From Whalleya microplaca (taxonomy: Eukaryota > Ascomycota > Sordariomycetes > Xylariales > Xylariaceae): DNA of 64,000 bases. Each line of letters starts with the position of its first letter. The stretch's first letter is position 1. Position numbers and translations under genes: made by a program. The notes under the pieces were generated by a model that worked only from the letters and a program-made list of their open reading frames with translations, ran no database searches and was not told where the DNA came from. Location: assembly GCA_022497155.1 (NCBI GenBank), contig MU385729.1, positions 186,001 to 250,000 on the forward strand, given 5' to 3'. Shown one piece after another: positions 10,951-22,649 of the stretch.

Positions 10951-13900
10951 CTTCGTTATTAATGGACGTGTTAGGCAAAATGAAGTGAATCAGGTTCAAG
11001 CACGATCCCAAGAATCAGGAGCATTGAGAGAATTTTCATCAAGAAAATCAAGATGTAGTTATCTTATACCTATACACATATATATGTGTGAGAATTTGTT
11101 CGGAACCGTAGTCGCCATCAGCATTAAAGCCCCAATAGCAACTTCGCTATGTCGTGCAACCTAGCTAAAATGACATACCCTAAGACGCACTTCATAATCC
11201 TCTAAGAAATACATTCAATATGACTCAAAAGAAATCTCTCTCAATGCCATTCTTCTCTCTGGTTTGCAAAGGAGACTATGCTATGCACATAAGATTGAAG
11301 CTGCATAGGACCGCAGTACACGTACCGATGGCTCATACCGCTTAATTATGAGTCATATTACCACATTTTGGGGCTATGCACCAGTGGCGTATTCTTAGAT
11401 AGATAGCAAGTTAAGTCTAACCATGCATTTGGTAGGGTTAGAAAATTTGCTCTTACCGATAGGCTTGGTTGATGGTAAGTGGCGGGCAAGACTTAGAAGC
11501 GATTTTGGCAATATACTTACCTGTGAGTCACATTTTGGAATACCGATATACTTGTTATGTATAATTGTAGTCCTATTATACAATGACTGCACAGTTTGAA
11601 GTTTACTGAAGTGGCTGTGCAGACTTGTGGCTGAGGATCATTTAGACAATTGAATTGAATATAGATTCACTAAGTTGGAGTAGGTAGCTATTAGGTACGA
11701 TAGTCTAAGGTATAGATATTCCGTAATAGTAAGTACGTGTCACATCATGGCACCCCGATATATCTATCATTTACTTCTATTAACTTTACCGTTAGACTAT
11801 AAATTAATAGAAAATATTAAATGACATTTAGAAACTAGTCTTCCTAAGAAAGCTGAAAAAATGCCCGGTAGCTTTAAGGATAAAGCTAAATTTCGCGTCT
11901 AAGCCACTTTTCCTAATTTGATAGGTTGAAAATGAGAGTGTTGCGTACTACCTACATACTGATTTTTATTTTTGTTTACCGCTCATTTCTCTAAGTCAAA
12001 CGCCGCTTATGAGTCACTTGTAAATGACATTCCATATTTCCTTCTGTTTGGTTGTTGGCGGGCTATTACGGAACTCGAAAGGATGTTCAATATATATGAC
12101 CAATTTCGCTGTTAGATCCTTCAATAAACGCATCTCATATAGCCTATGCTCGTCAGTTAAAAGTACTTTAAACATAATAGAAGAAAGACAAACCCATCAA
12201 AATCCATAGTAGACAGTCCATTCTTGAGCTAGAATCCCCTTTGGGTGTACCAAGCCGCGGACCGTACGTTGAAACCCTCAACGGTGTTTTTGGTAATGAT
12301 GTTGAAGAAGATTTATATTTAATATATCCAGTATGAAAGCCCGAAAGCAGCCCACAAGAAACTGGTGGTCTCTTCATGCCTCATCATATGCGTATATTGC
12401 TTTTACCTAGCGTGAACGAGCCTTCTCCAATATATTCAGGAGAAGGATGCTGTACGGAGGCGTCGCCGCATCGGGGACCAGTTTGACTATTGCGGCATCG
12501 GCCCCGTGCTAGGTATGCCAATTATCCCGAAAAGCATAGAGACGATATCTTTACCTAGTCCAAGGATAAGTCGCACGTAGATCACATGAATAAGTAAGGC
12601 CATGTCGTACCATACCATTTGGATGTTCTTACGAACTCGGGTCCGTAAGGATACAACCTCTCAAAATTGTTGCAACTACACACAGTCGTCATGCTATACG
12701 CGATTGTAGTTCCAACTAATGCTGCCGAGTAGAAACCCATCATGATCAACACGATATGCCACTATGCTAAAAATTACTGTAAAATGCTTCATTTATACCT
12801 GTTTTAGAAATGCTTTACACTATGATCCTGTGTAGTAAGAGTCCTACATTCGCTAATCTGCTTTTCTGAAACCATCTCGTGTTATCGAAGTCTATAAAAG
12901 CATATTTCTCTTTTCCCGACTACCGTTCGAGTATATGGGGAAACTGTGAATCATTTCGACCATTTTTAAAATACTCATGTGATTTTTGCAACATTGTATC
13001 ATAAGTAACAGGGACTGAATTTCAAACTGTTAAATGTTAGGGACTTAGTTGGGTTTTATATAATGTAACTATTATTTCGTCATTCATGATAGAGAACTGG
13101 CCTGAATATCTAGTAGTCATGGAGCCAAGGTCGGCTCCAGAAAACGGAGTGTTAGACAAAATTGGCAAATAAAATCCGTCCGATCTCAAAGAACAAATTA
13201 CTTCTGCCTAACTGTCACACGGATGTTGGAGCCAAGACCTGTTGGAAGCTATACGAGATGCAGGACTGCTGCATGAGTACATATATTAGGTGCTGTTGGA
13301 TATTATTCGATACTGTTAAAATGTATAACTGCCTAACAAAAGGTATGATCATAATACGGCGGCTACGTCGGCAACAGACAGGAATACGTACCGCGGCAGC
13401 AGGTCTATAAAGGACGTGTCACCGACCCTCAGACTTAGATTGAAACTTAGAACCATAAGCACCTTCAGAGGCCCTAGAGAATTATTAGCAAATTGATATA
13501 TTCCAAGCCCTGATTACAGCCCTTATTACAATATCCAATCATTTATAATGATAGTGATGAACTACGCGACCTTTGACTCTAGGAGTCGGTTTTCCTGGTA
13601 TTTTCTACCCGACTTTTCACGGTGCTTAGATTCAGTAGGTACTTGACACACCAACTACTAATGACACTGATCCGTACATCTAAGTAGATTGTTATATAAG
13701 ACGTGATGCTATTAGAATAACCTAAGTTATTCCAGAATGATCAATACATTAAAGCGGCTATGAATGTGGCGCTATCTACGTTATGGGATCTACACGTAAA
13801 GATAGCAGTTTGCTATACTTAGCTCCTAATAAACTCATATTGAAAGCGAAATACTCGATAGGGGTGAGTATGTAGGGCTTCTAACTCCACCTCGGTAGGG

Positions 13901-14636
13901 GTAAAGGTACCGTGAATCAACCCTAACTGCAGTATGGGGGATACGCTAAAATCCACGTAAGGGATACAAACTGGCTGACAATAGTAGCAACCGGGGTGAG
14001 GCCTAACGGTCTGAGTTATAAGGCGCCTTTTACGATTTACCGAAGCTCAAGAACTCAATCGGGCCCTTTTGCCTGTATAAATGTAGATAAACGAACGTAT
14101 AGCGTATATATCTAATGTATCGCTTGTATGGTTGTCTCGTACTTAGCCTTATTCTGGAGTAAAATGAGACCCAGTATGTTGAATACTTGATATTTTGGAC
14201 TTGTCCATCAATAGTTAAGATTTTTTTTTACCTTGTAGATATGTAAATGACTCCCTCTCAGATAGCATACTAAGTTTCTCCATAGATTAAAAAAAGAAAG
14301 TGAAAATGAAAGACCCTCGCAAACATATTGAATTCCTAGGCTAGCGTGTTCCTTATATTAAAAAAAAAAATCAGAAATACGCTTCAAGAGTTCATTAGTC
14401 ACTAGATTTTTTCTAGGTGGAGTATCAATATAAAACGAACCATTTATCTCTCGTTGGTACTAAAGTCGATGTTCAATTTGATACGGGGAACTCGAAACGA
14501 CTGCAATGAAGTTCTCCAGCTATTTATATCTGCCTATAGAGATATGAATCAGTACCTATTTCCTTCTCTGCTCGATACAGAATTCAGGCTGCATCTGAGG
14601 TTGAGTTTTGAGACTTGTAACTCACACAATACCAGA
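10951..14636. other. Gene-poor AT-rich block
   Basis: About 3.7 kb with only short, unrecognisable frames (61 to 130 codons), homopolymer runs and no recognisable exons. In particular I could not find an upstream exon that would give the ABC transporter a TMD0 domain. It may be decayed repetitive DNA. Confidence 0.55.
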
Positions 14637-15587
14637 TCAATCAAAGTCCTTGGGAAACCAGATGGTAGTACTACTCTCATCATCCACATGAAACCATTGC
14701 TGCTTTTCTCTACTCCAAGTCCAGTATGGATCCACAGAGTCATCCTCATCCTCCATATTCGATTGGTCAACCGGTGCAGGACAACACTGGGTGAACAAAT
14801 CCTTACATTCTGGCGACACCGCCTCCAAATTTGCTTGGTATTCTGATACAGGATTGAGCATATTGTACAGCCGTCTTTGATCTCCAACATCGGTCCTTAT
14901 GTCTGAATGACCAAAGTGGTCATCACACGCTGCCAGATCTTCTTCTTGGGTGGCTCTGTCGGAATAGTTGCCAGATGACAATTGGTCGTTGTGTTCTTCA
15001 TCCTCAGGCTTGAAACTCCTTTCAGCATTATCATCTCTTATAAAGTATTCCCTGTCACGTTTCTCGGAAGACGTAACCTGTGAAGCAGAGACCCGTGACT
15101 TTTGTTGTGCGCATATTCTCGGTAGACTGCTTATTCTCAAGGCCATCCGCAAGGCGAATGCTGGTGCAGAAGAGCTAAGACGCTTGGTAACCCCCGCATA
15201 ACGCCTACACGGAAGTGATTGTTGCGAAGAAGTCTTATAGATTATGCTCGAATTTTGTTGAATGAATCCTTCCGCTGAGCTTTCAGTGCGAGGTAGACGG
15301 GCGCATGCTGCTAGAGAGCACGATCGGTCTTGCGGGTCTTTCCTTGAGCATAGTGTCTTTAGGGTAGAATATTTCGAGAGACGGAGATATTGTGATACAT
15401 GTAACTGAAAGTATAATCCAGCGTAATCATAGGCCTGGTGCCAACCAAGCTCCACAGTGTCGCTCGTGGATAGTGTTGGCAAGTAGAGTGAAAGTGTGTA
15501 TGCTCCGTATCCCCGGGATTTATTCGGCTCGACCGAAAAAAATAGCTTGATTAAAACTATAGCACCTGGTGAAGTGAAGGTTATCAT
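14637..15587 (-). CDS. Hypothetical protein with Trp-rich C-terminus
   Basis: An open frame of up to 316 codons. The C-terminal third looks like real protein: an acidic, Asn/Gln-rich stretch, then the ending DPYWTWSREKQQWF and IWFPKDFD. Such Trp/Tyr-rich acidic tails recur in uncharacterised fungal proteins. The N-terminal third is less protein-like, and translation may start at an internal Met (ATG at 15146, about 169 aa) or after an undetected intron. The central part is rich in Arg, Ser and Ala and could be a mitochondrial presequence, but this is speculative. No domain with a known function is recognised. Confidence 0.45.
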   Translation of the reverse strand: MITFTSPGAIVLIKLFFSVEPNKSRGYGAYTLSLYLPTLSTSDTVELGWHQAYDYAGLYFQLHVSQYLRLSKYSTLKTLCSRKDPQDRSCSLAACARLPRTESSAEGFIQQNSSIIYKTSSQQSLPCRRYAGVTKRLSSSAPAFALRMALRISSLPRICAQQKSRVSASQVTSSEKRDREYFIRDDNAERSFKPEDEEHNDQLSSGNYSDRATQEEDLAACDDHFGHSDIRTDVGDQRRLYNMLNPVSEYQANLEAVSPECKDLFTQCCPAPVDQSNMEDEDDSVDPYWTWSREKQQWFHVDDESSTTIWFPKDFD

Positions 15588-17163
15588 TCTGATTTCGGTG
15601 CTACCATTGAAGTCAATGGAACGAGTATATCATAGGGGAGCTCCAGAGGCATTCGAACTCACGGTCTGCACTAATTATACAAGGGCGAGATATCAATGAG
15701 AATGAGAAGTTAGACGTTTTATAAGCACTCTTCAGAGAAAGTAGCAAGTTACATCAAATGATTTCACCGAAATTATAATTAATAGGACCTAGCCTACATG
15801 CTACATACGCCCTAATGAAACTTTTGAAATCTCAAGAGCTACAAGACGACTGAGAAAAAGAAAAAATACCCATCATTTTAGAATTCTCTGGTAAAAATAG
15901 GTTACAATGAGAGACCGTTCAATGAGGGCGTGATGTCTGGATGTTGTGCTTAATCAGATGATGTATCATAGGTTCAGCTGCGGTGAGTGGTCGATGGGGG
16001 CCAAGAGTTCGGACACGCCGAATGCTGTAGATTTTATGTCCTACATTGCGAATTTGGTAGACAAATGTGGATACAAATGCAAGCCTCATGCAGGTGATCA
16101 CAGGATGAAGAGTCGAGGAAATTCCAATACTGCCCTTCTGGAATTTCCAATTGGGATGGCTAGCGAATTTGTCAAATTCCAACTCCCCCTCCAAACAGTA
16201 GTTGGTATACAGTAAGGCTGCCAGTGTAAATGGAATTTTCGGATGTCAACAAGGGGTATTCCTCTTCTCAGAAGCCCATCTTGCCGAAAGAATACATCCG
16301 ATAGACGGGATGCTCGAGCGAGGAAGGCTACCTTCGAGGAAAGTGAGGCTGCTGCATGGAGGCATATGCAGGACTGGAATTGACGTTAAGCAGGCTACAA
16401 GAGGCCTTTATCATAAATATAGGAAAACTACTCGAGCTTATATCCCTCAATTGTCCTAATGAATCTGGAATTTGCTGTGCGGCAGCTTAGACCCCTGAGT
16501 TTTCCAGCAGTATAGTGTCTTTTCGAAATGACTATGGAAATCCTACTTGAACGGAGGCTTAGCTAGCAAAAAGTCTTACAGACATGTCGACATCTCAGCC
16601 ACAGACTCGACAGACTTTGCAATTTTTTAGAAGATACTGCCCTGCCTATTTCAAAAGATGCCAAAAAGGTATACCTGTCCAGGCAGTGCCCTCAACAGAG
16701 TACCAAAACTAAAACGCCAATTTTAGTCTAAATATGTGTATTTTCTAGTTTTATTTCGGAATTACAACCTCTGGAAGCTTGATATACGAGATGTATCCTT
16801 TGAGTTGTTGGGACCTCTGGTCTTTGAAGGGATAAGGCAGCCCTTTATAATCAAAGGTTACCCGTCAAAGTCGCTGTTGCAAATTCATGTACACAGTACA
16901 ACGGGGGTATAAGTCTTTGCAAGAACTCCATACCCAAATATCAAGATCATGGAAGACGTGGGCTGTGTTCTGGTTTGCCTCCTAGGTATCTCGCACTCGT
17001 CCTAGCGTACTACCTTTGTTGCATCGGACTTAGTTAAACCCCAACATACCCCAGGTGATCTTTGTGTGTACAACATGGTATATCTGGGGGGAATGCAAAT
17101 GAAATCTAATAGAAGAACCGGTTTATTCCTTTCCATGCTACCCAAGGGGTCTATAATTCTGCA
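15588..17163. other. Intergenic region with possible exon remnants
   Basis: A frame at 15946-16215 contains a cysteine-bearing stretch (VDKCGYKCKPHAGD) that could be a fragment of a small secreted protein, but it has no signal peptide and no convincing splice partners. A frame at 16202-16459 is not recognisable. Undetected 5' exons of the next gene could also lie here. Confidence 0.4.
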
Positions 17164-18685
17164 ATGCGTCGCAAGAATTTGCACCGCAAGCGACAGGTCA
17201 ACCGTTATCTGGACGAAACCATGAGTAGGCTATACCTACGCTACAGAACGCGAAATGTGCTGATTCTTTCTAGGCCAAAGAGCAGAAGGAAGACTAGATG
17301 GAATCGACAATATTATAAGCTCCTCCAATGAATCACAGCCCCCAAGGCACGCCCCTGTTGCTTCTCTAACACCACAATCTTCAGTCACTACTGGATACGC
17401 ATCGTCCAATGCAGGAGTACGAAGGCGATCGCATACGAGTGCGTATCAAAGATCTTCGCTTCGACACAGGAGTCAAAGTATACAAAGGAGACATCGAGTG
17501 GGCGACGGATCATCCAGTATCAACATACTACCAATTTCATCTCAAACCGGAGAAGCTTCAACTCATGCATCGAGTCTTTCATTTGGCTTTCGCCCAGCCA
17601 CTACTCAAGGACGACACGCACCTCTCATTGAAATCAGTCAATTCCCTGGATCCCAAAACGATTCACTTCATTATTCAATTCCACCTTCAGGTGGCTATCT
17701 TCAACAAGCTCGCGAGTTTCCGTTGCAATCACAGGGAACTCATATCCTAGAGCAACCAGACGTACACCAACGCCTGCGTCCCACTTGCGCTCTAGTCATT
17801 TTCAATTCTGGGGGGGATGGTATTCCGATCATTAGCAGAAACGACGCGTCGCCTGAGAACTCAACTATCTTCACCTTTGCAATACAGAGGCTTGAGCTTC
17901 AAAATCACGTCCGACCGGCAGCTACGAGATCATCCCGCTGGACTCAGTACGGCTTAGTTCGGTACCCCTACAGTTACGTGACTGTCAACGTCAAAACGGA
18001 AGAGTCTGATTACATTGAGAATGTGAATCTCATAATCATAGAGCGGCCAGGTTTCCTCCCAGACACAGAAGCCCATGGAGTGAACATGGGCCGAGATTTC
18101 TGGACTAAAGTATATGCAAAGCGCAACGAGGCCAGCCAGCGCGATAGTATGCAGAGTACAAATATGTTCAACTTCAGAGGAAACCCGCATGCAATGTCAA
18201 CGAGTGGTATGTGGATTCAATAAGAGTTTCCTGAGTCAGAGAACTAAATATAATCTCGAAAGGTAACACACCAAGTCAATCAGCAACCCTCTCAAGCACC
18301 GGCGGTGTCCTGCAGAGTATGGATAATGTTTCAAGATACAATGACAGTGGCATGGAAATGAGTGCCTTTTCTGAGCCAATTCAAGCAGACCCTATGCAAA
18401 TTGGCTTTGCAGTGTATGAACCAGACCGGACTGCACCATTTTCTAGTAAGGCACATCTCGAGCTAGTGAAGCTCACTTTAGCTAACTAGATGTAAAGACT
18501 TTTCGGCGTCTGGGTTAACAAATCATGTCAACACAATGAGCCCAAATGCTTACGTTGCCGCATTAGGAGGCACGTCGTCGGGAGTCTCGTATCCGCAAAT
18601 CGGTCAGGGCACAATTGCAAGTCAGCCACCTGACTGTGGCCCTTTTCTCAGCCAAGGCGAAGAGTGTTTCGATCCTCAATGTTGA
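17164..18685 (+). CDS. Unrecognised four-exon protein, regulator-like composition
   Basis: Reconstructed as 454 aa: exons 17164-17224, 17274-18206, 18263-18445 and 18498-18685, with introns of 49, 56 and 52 nt that all keep phase and show good donors. The ATG of MRRKNLHRKRQVNRY is a tentative start, since the frame is open upstream to about 17113. The protein begins with a very basic segment, then Ser/Gln/Arg-rich sequence with several RR clusters, a more ordered central part (about 215-320, including TQYGLVRYPYSYVTVNVK), and a Ser/Asn/Met-rich tail ending ECFDPQC. No signal peptide or membrane segment is seen. The basic start and disordered low-complexity arms recall transcription regulators, but I recognise no DNA-binding fold. 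The exon logic is fairly strong; function is unknown. Confidence 0.6.
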
Positions 18686-19759
18686 GAGACATTACGTTTA
18701 CCTAGATACATGTTGCACTAATTGGAAGCTGCTGCCGTGGTAGCAAGCTCATAGGTACTCCATCCCTTCACCCGTCGTATACCGATAAAACATGTCCTAC
18801 AATGCTGACTTCACAACTGGGTAGAAATTGGTAGCATCAACCCCCATTTCACGTTCAGAAATCCACAGCCATGGAAAGAGATGAAAAGCAAGAAATGACG
18901 AAAACATACATAATTTTCCTTACGTTGTAGTTTCCTTGAGAGTATTACGGGCTTGCCCATTGCTGCCGACCAGGAAGGACAACAACATCATTTGACTGAG
19001 TTCTTATTCGATTTCAATCATTTTCTATATTTTCGCTCATACTCTTATTTCTTTCCCCCCTCCTTATTTGCAATGTCCACTCTTTATTAGTTCATAGCAG
19101 ATGGATACAGTCTTTACCTGAGCGTTACCAACTATACATCATTTACTCCGAGCTAGTATAACTTATATATGAATATGATTGTTACCGCTATATGCCCACA
19201 TATACATCTATCATATATTTATTCATTGGTATGGCTAATCGGAATGAATGGTGAGATTGGTCTGATTTCCTTTAGTAAGAGTTTCATATGTATACCCTAT
19301 ATATTAGGGAGGCCGTCATCCAATATTATAAGCATCATACAATTAACGGAGGCGATAGTATCGAAGTAGAGGGGCGAGCTACCTACATATGTAGGCTATT
19401 ACGTATGTAAGTCACTGTTACGGAGACTGTTACGGAGTAGGTTCATGATGAAAAAAAAGCTTATCTGTGTTTTAATCTCCGATCTAACTCCGTCCACTGC
19501 CGAGTACGGACTACGGATTACATATCGCGGATATCAGATGGTGAGCGGTGAGTCAACTAGGTATGTACGCAAGGTTCACCACTCAACAGAGTTTCACTCC
19601 TTATATTAATCAATCAATCTGAGCGTAAAATGGACGTGGCACGGAAATTGAGTTCACAAAGGCTTATCTGCCAGTTTCATCTCTTCCCTCACTGCTGAAA
19701 AAAACTTAATTGAGTCTTTTCTCATCGTCATCGAATTACAGCAAAGATCCCGGCTCAAA
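18686..19759. other. Intergenic region
   Basis: AT-rich with pyrimidine-rich stretches near 19030-19075. No coding sequence is recognised. The right end is the presumed upstream promoter of the aminotransferase. Confidence 0.55.
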
Positions 19760-22084
19760 ATGGCAGCTGTCAAACTTTTATCATCACCATGCCTCAATAG
19801 AGACAGAGCTCTAAGTAGCGTCATCTCCTCCACAGCAATCGCGACCGCCTCGTCGAATGGCATATCTCACAGCTGTAGATCTTGTGTCAACCGACGGCAG
19901 CAGCAGCGTGGGTTACGTCTTGCAGCAGGTAAATACTTCAATCCCAATTAATATTTCCTTGGCCCTTTCTTCCCTTCCGTCCCAAGAATTTTCCTACATT
20001 ATTTAGTCATCACGGGTCCTGCAAACGATATCGGCCATTCATGACCACTCAGCCACAGGGCTTAAGCCGATCGCCCACCTCTCTACCCACCGCCGTCCTC
20101 TCTTTTTACAAGTCAGGAAACTAGACGGCCTTTGCCTTACTCCTAGTGGACCGTTTTACTGTAACATCGTTCCCCAGCTCCACGCGACCCTTACGTCTGA
20201 GGTTGAGTCAACGGTGAGACCCTATCCTGGTACCGGTATTTGATTGATCGCCTTGGGTGAAACGGCCTGACGGCGCACCGAAATCACGGTGTTTCTTTGA
20301 ATGCCGTGCACGAGAAACGAGTCGCTTATTTTTATTTTCTTCCCTCTCGATTGGGCCTGTGACAGGGTTTACGGACGTCCCCTTGAAATTCCCTCACTAA
20401 GCCTATAAAACACTAGAGTCCTCGTCATTCAACATATAGTCTGGGGAATTCTAATTAATTGCCTCTTCGTAGTAGATACCCCGCCACTTTCATATCCAGG
20501 GTCTTTTACCGGTACCCCACCATCGCGAAGTCAACAACATTTTCTATTCAGCCGTCAATTTCACAACACAAGAAAAATGGCAAGATTGAACCTGAGTAAC
20601 ATCAACCCGCACGTGGTCGAGGCCAAGTACGCCGTGCGTGGCGAGCTGGCCGTGAAGTCGGAGGAATACCGCGCTAGACTCCGAAAGGGCGACAAGAGCT
20701 TACCCTTCTCCGAGGTTATCAGTGCAAACATCGGCAACCCACAGCAATTAGACCAGAAGCCGATTACCTTCTTCCGCCAGGTGTTGAGTCTGCTAGAGAA
20801 CCCAAAGCTTCTGGAGCATGAGGATGTCCTTTTGAACTCATTAGGATATAAGACTGATGTGCTAGAGCGAGCGAAGTGGCTCCTGGACCATTGTGGTAGC
20901 GTTGGAGCATACAGTGCTAGTGCAGGCGTTCCGGTCATCAAGGAGAGCATTGCCAAATTCCTTGAGGGTATGTCATATTACTTACTGTTACAGTACTTGA
21001 GCTGAGATCCCCAAACTGACTGGTAAAATTAGAACGAGATGGCTTTGCCGCCGACCCTGCGCGCATATATCTCTCAGCTGGTGCATCTTCCGGCGTCAAT
21101 ACCCTCTTACATATTATCTGCGCCGCTCCCAATTCTGGCGTCCTCGTGCCCATCCCTCAGTACCCACTTTATACCGCCTCACTGTCCGTCTTGAATGCAA
21201 CATGTGTACCTTATTACCTGAATGAACACCACAACTGGGGCACTTCGTTAGAAAATATCAAGGAGGCTTATAACACTGCCAAGAGCAATGGCACCGATGT
21301 TCGTGCCATCGTCATCATCAACCCGGGCAATCCGACGGGCGCCTCACTGGCCGAAGAGGACGTGGAGTCCGTCCTCGAGTTCGCCGCCCAAGAGAAGCTA
21401 GTCGTCCTGGCCGACGAAGTCTACCAGGCCAATGTCTTCATCGGCAAATTCCACCCGTTCCGACGGGCGCTGCTCACGCTCCAGAAAGAGCATCCAGGCA
21501 AGTACGACGACGTGGAGCTCGCGTCGCTGCACTCGATCTCGAAGGGCATGGTGGGCGAGTGCGGGCACCGCGGCGGGTACTTCGACCTGGTGGGGTTCAA
21601 GAAGGAGGTGGAGGAGCAGATCTACAAGTTCGTGTCCATCACGCTGTGCGCCCCCGTGATCGGGCAGTGCCTGGTGGAGATGATGGTGAACCCGCCCCGC
21701 CCGGGCGACCCGTCCTTCGCGCTCTACGACGCCGAGTACAGCGGCATCTACAACGGGCTGCAGGAGCGCGCCACCGCGCTCTACAACGCCTTCGCCCAGG
21801 AGGAGGGCGTCGAGTGCGGCCCGCCCCAGGGCAGCATGTACCTCTTCCCCACCGTCCACGTGCCGCCCCGCGCCGCCGAGCAGGCCAAGAAGGAGGGCCG
21901 CACCCCCGACGAGTTCTACTGCATGAAGATGCTCGAGGCCACCGGCGTCTGCGTCGTCCCCGGCGCCGGCTTCGGCCAGGTCCCGGGCACCCTGCACTTC
22001 CGCACCACGTTCCTGGCGCCCGGCACGGACTGGGTCGGGAGCATCATGACGTTCCACCGGCAGTTCATGGATGAGTGGAGATAG
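19760..22084 (+). CDS. Alanine aminotransferase, probable mitochondrial long form
   Basis: Core protein of 480 aa from ATG 20577 (MARLNLSNINPH), matching alanine transaminases throughout: PIPQYPLYT, NPGNPTG, ADEVYQ, and the PLP-binding lysine in LHSISKG (residue 301 of the short form). It converts alanine plus 2-oxoglutarate to pyruvate plus glutamate. The frame stays open upstream of 20577 to an acceptor at 20499. An exon at 19760-19928 ends with a GTAAAT donor in matching phase. The joined N-terminus (MAAVKLLSS... RLAAG, then SRQFHNTRK) is rich in Arg and Ser, poor in acids, and looks like a mitochondrial presequence, giving 562 aa. Exons: 19760-19928, 20500-20967, 21033-22084; introns 571 and 65 nt. 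A TATA-like box at 20404 suggests a second, cytosolic transcript starting at 20577. The second half of the gene is very GC-rich. Confidence 0.88.
20404..20410 (+). promoter_or_regulatory. TATA-like box inside the long first intron
   Basis: TATAAAA lies 167 bp upstream of the internal ATG at 20577 and within the proposed 571-nt first intron of the aminotransferase. It could drive a short transcript encoding the form without the presequence. Confidence 0.4.
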
Positions 22085-22649
22085 TCGGTAGGAGAGAAAA
22101 GGGGTTCAAGTGCGTGCTAGGAGAGATTGAGCTAGGTTTCGCGATGAAGTTACCTGGACGCGGCCTTTGATGATGCGTAGGGAGGATCCAGCAAATGAAT
22201 GAATACCTGGGGTGTGGTGTGTGGTGTGGTAGACGAGGAAATGGAATGGATGGATATCTGAGCATAAAGATGGGGATGGGGATTAGGGGGTTTTGAGTAG
22301 GGGTTGACAATCTCCAATCCGGATTAGAGACCTAGCGTCCTGTCTGTCCTGTCCTAAAAAAAAGGCATCTTTTATAAAAAGCAGAGTTACGTTAGAAGCC
22401 TGCCTCATGGATTAAAACGTGCGTTTCAGTTTCATCCATCTATTCATGGTATTATTACAACTCTTTTTTTTTCCCTTTCTATTGCATGCATGCATGTACA
22501 CAGTACAGACTTGGCTTGCAACCTAACTGGACCCCCACCCACGCTTTAGGAGCTAACTGACTAGCTGGCTGGCTATGTACTTATGCTTGCTTGCTTACTT
22601 GCGTTCCATTCGTCCACACATACGTAATAATCTATATGGCTTCATAATA
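22085..22649. other. Convergent 3' intergenic region
   Basis: Presumed 3' untranslated sequence of the aminotransferase and of rpn7, with short homopolymer and GCATGCATGCATG runs. No gene is seen. Confidence 0.6.

Noticed and set aside
15620..15700. tRNA-like B-box (GAGTTCGAATGCC) on the minus strand
   Set aside because: The T-stem does not pair and no acceptor stem or D-arm is found, so it is not a tRNA gene; at most a decayed tRNA-derived element.
15946..16459. Possible small secreted-protein exons
   Set aside because: Cys-containing stretch is suggestive, but there is no signal peptide, no convincing splice partner and no clear family match.
21398..22057. 219-codon antisense frame in the aminotransferase
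   Set aside because: Low-complexity His/Ala/Val/Arg product produced by the GC-rich sense gene, with no independent features.
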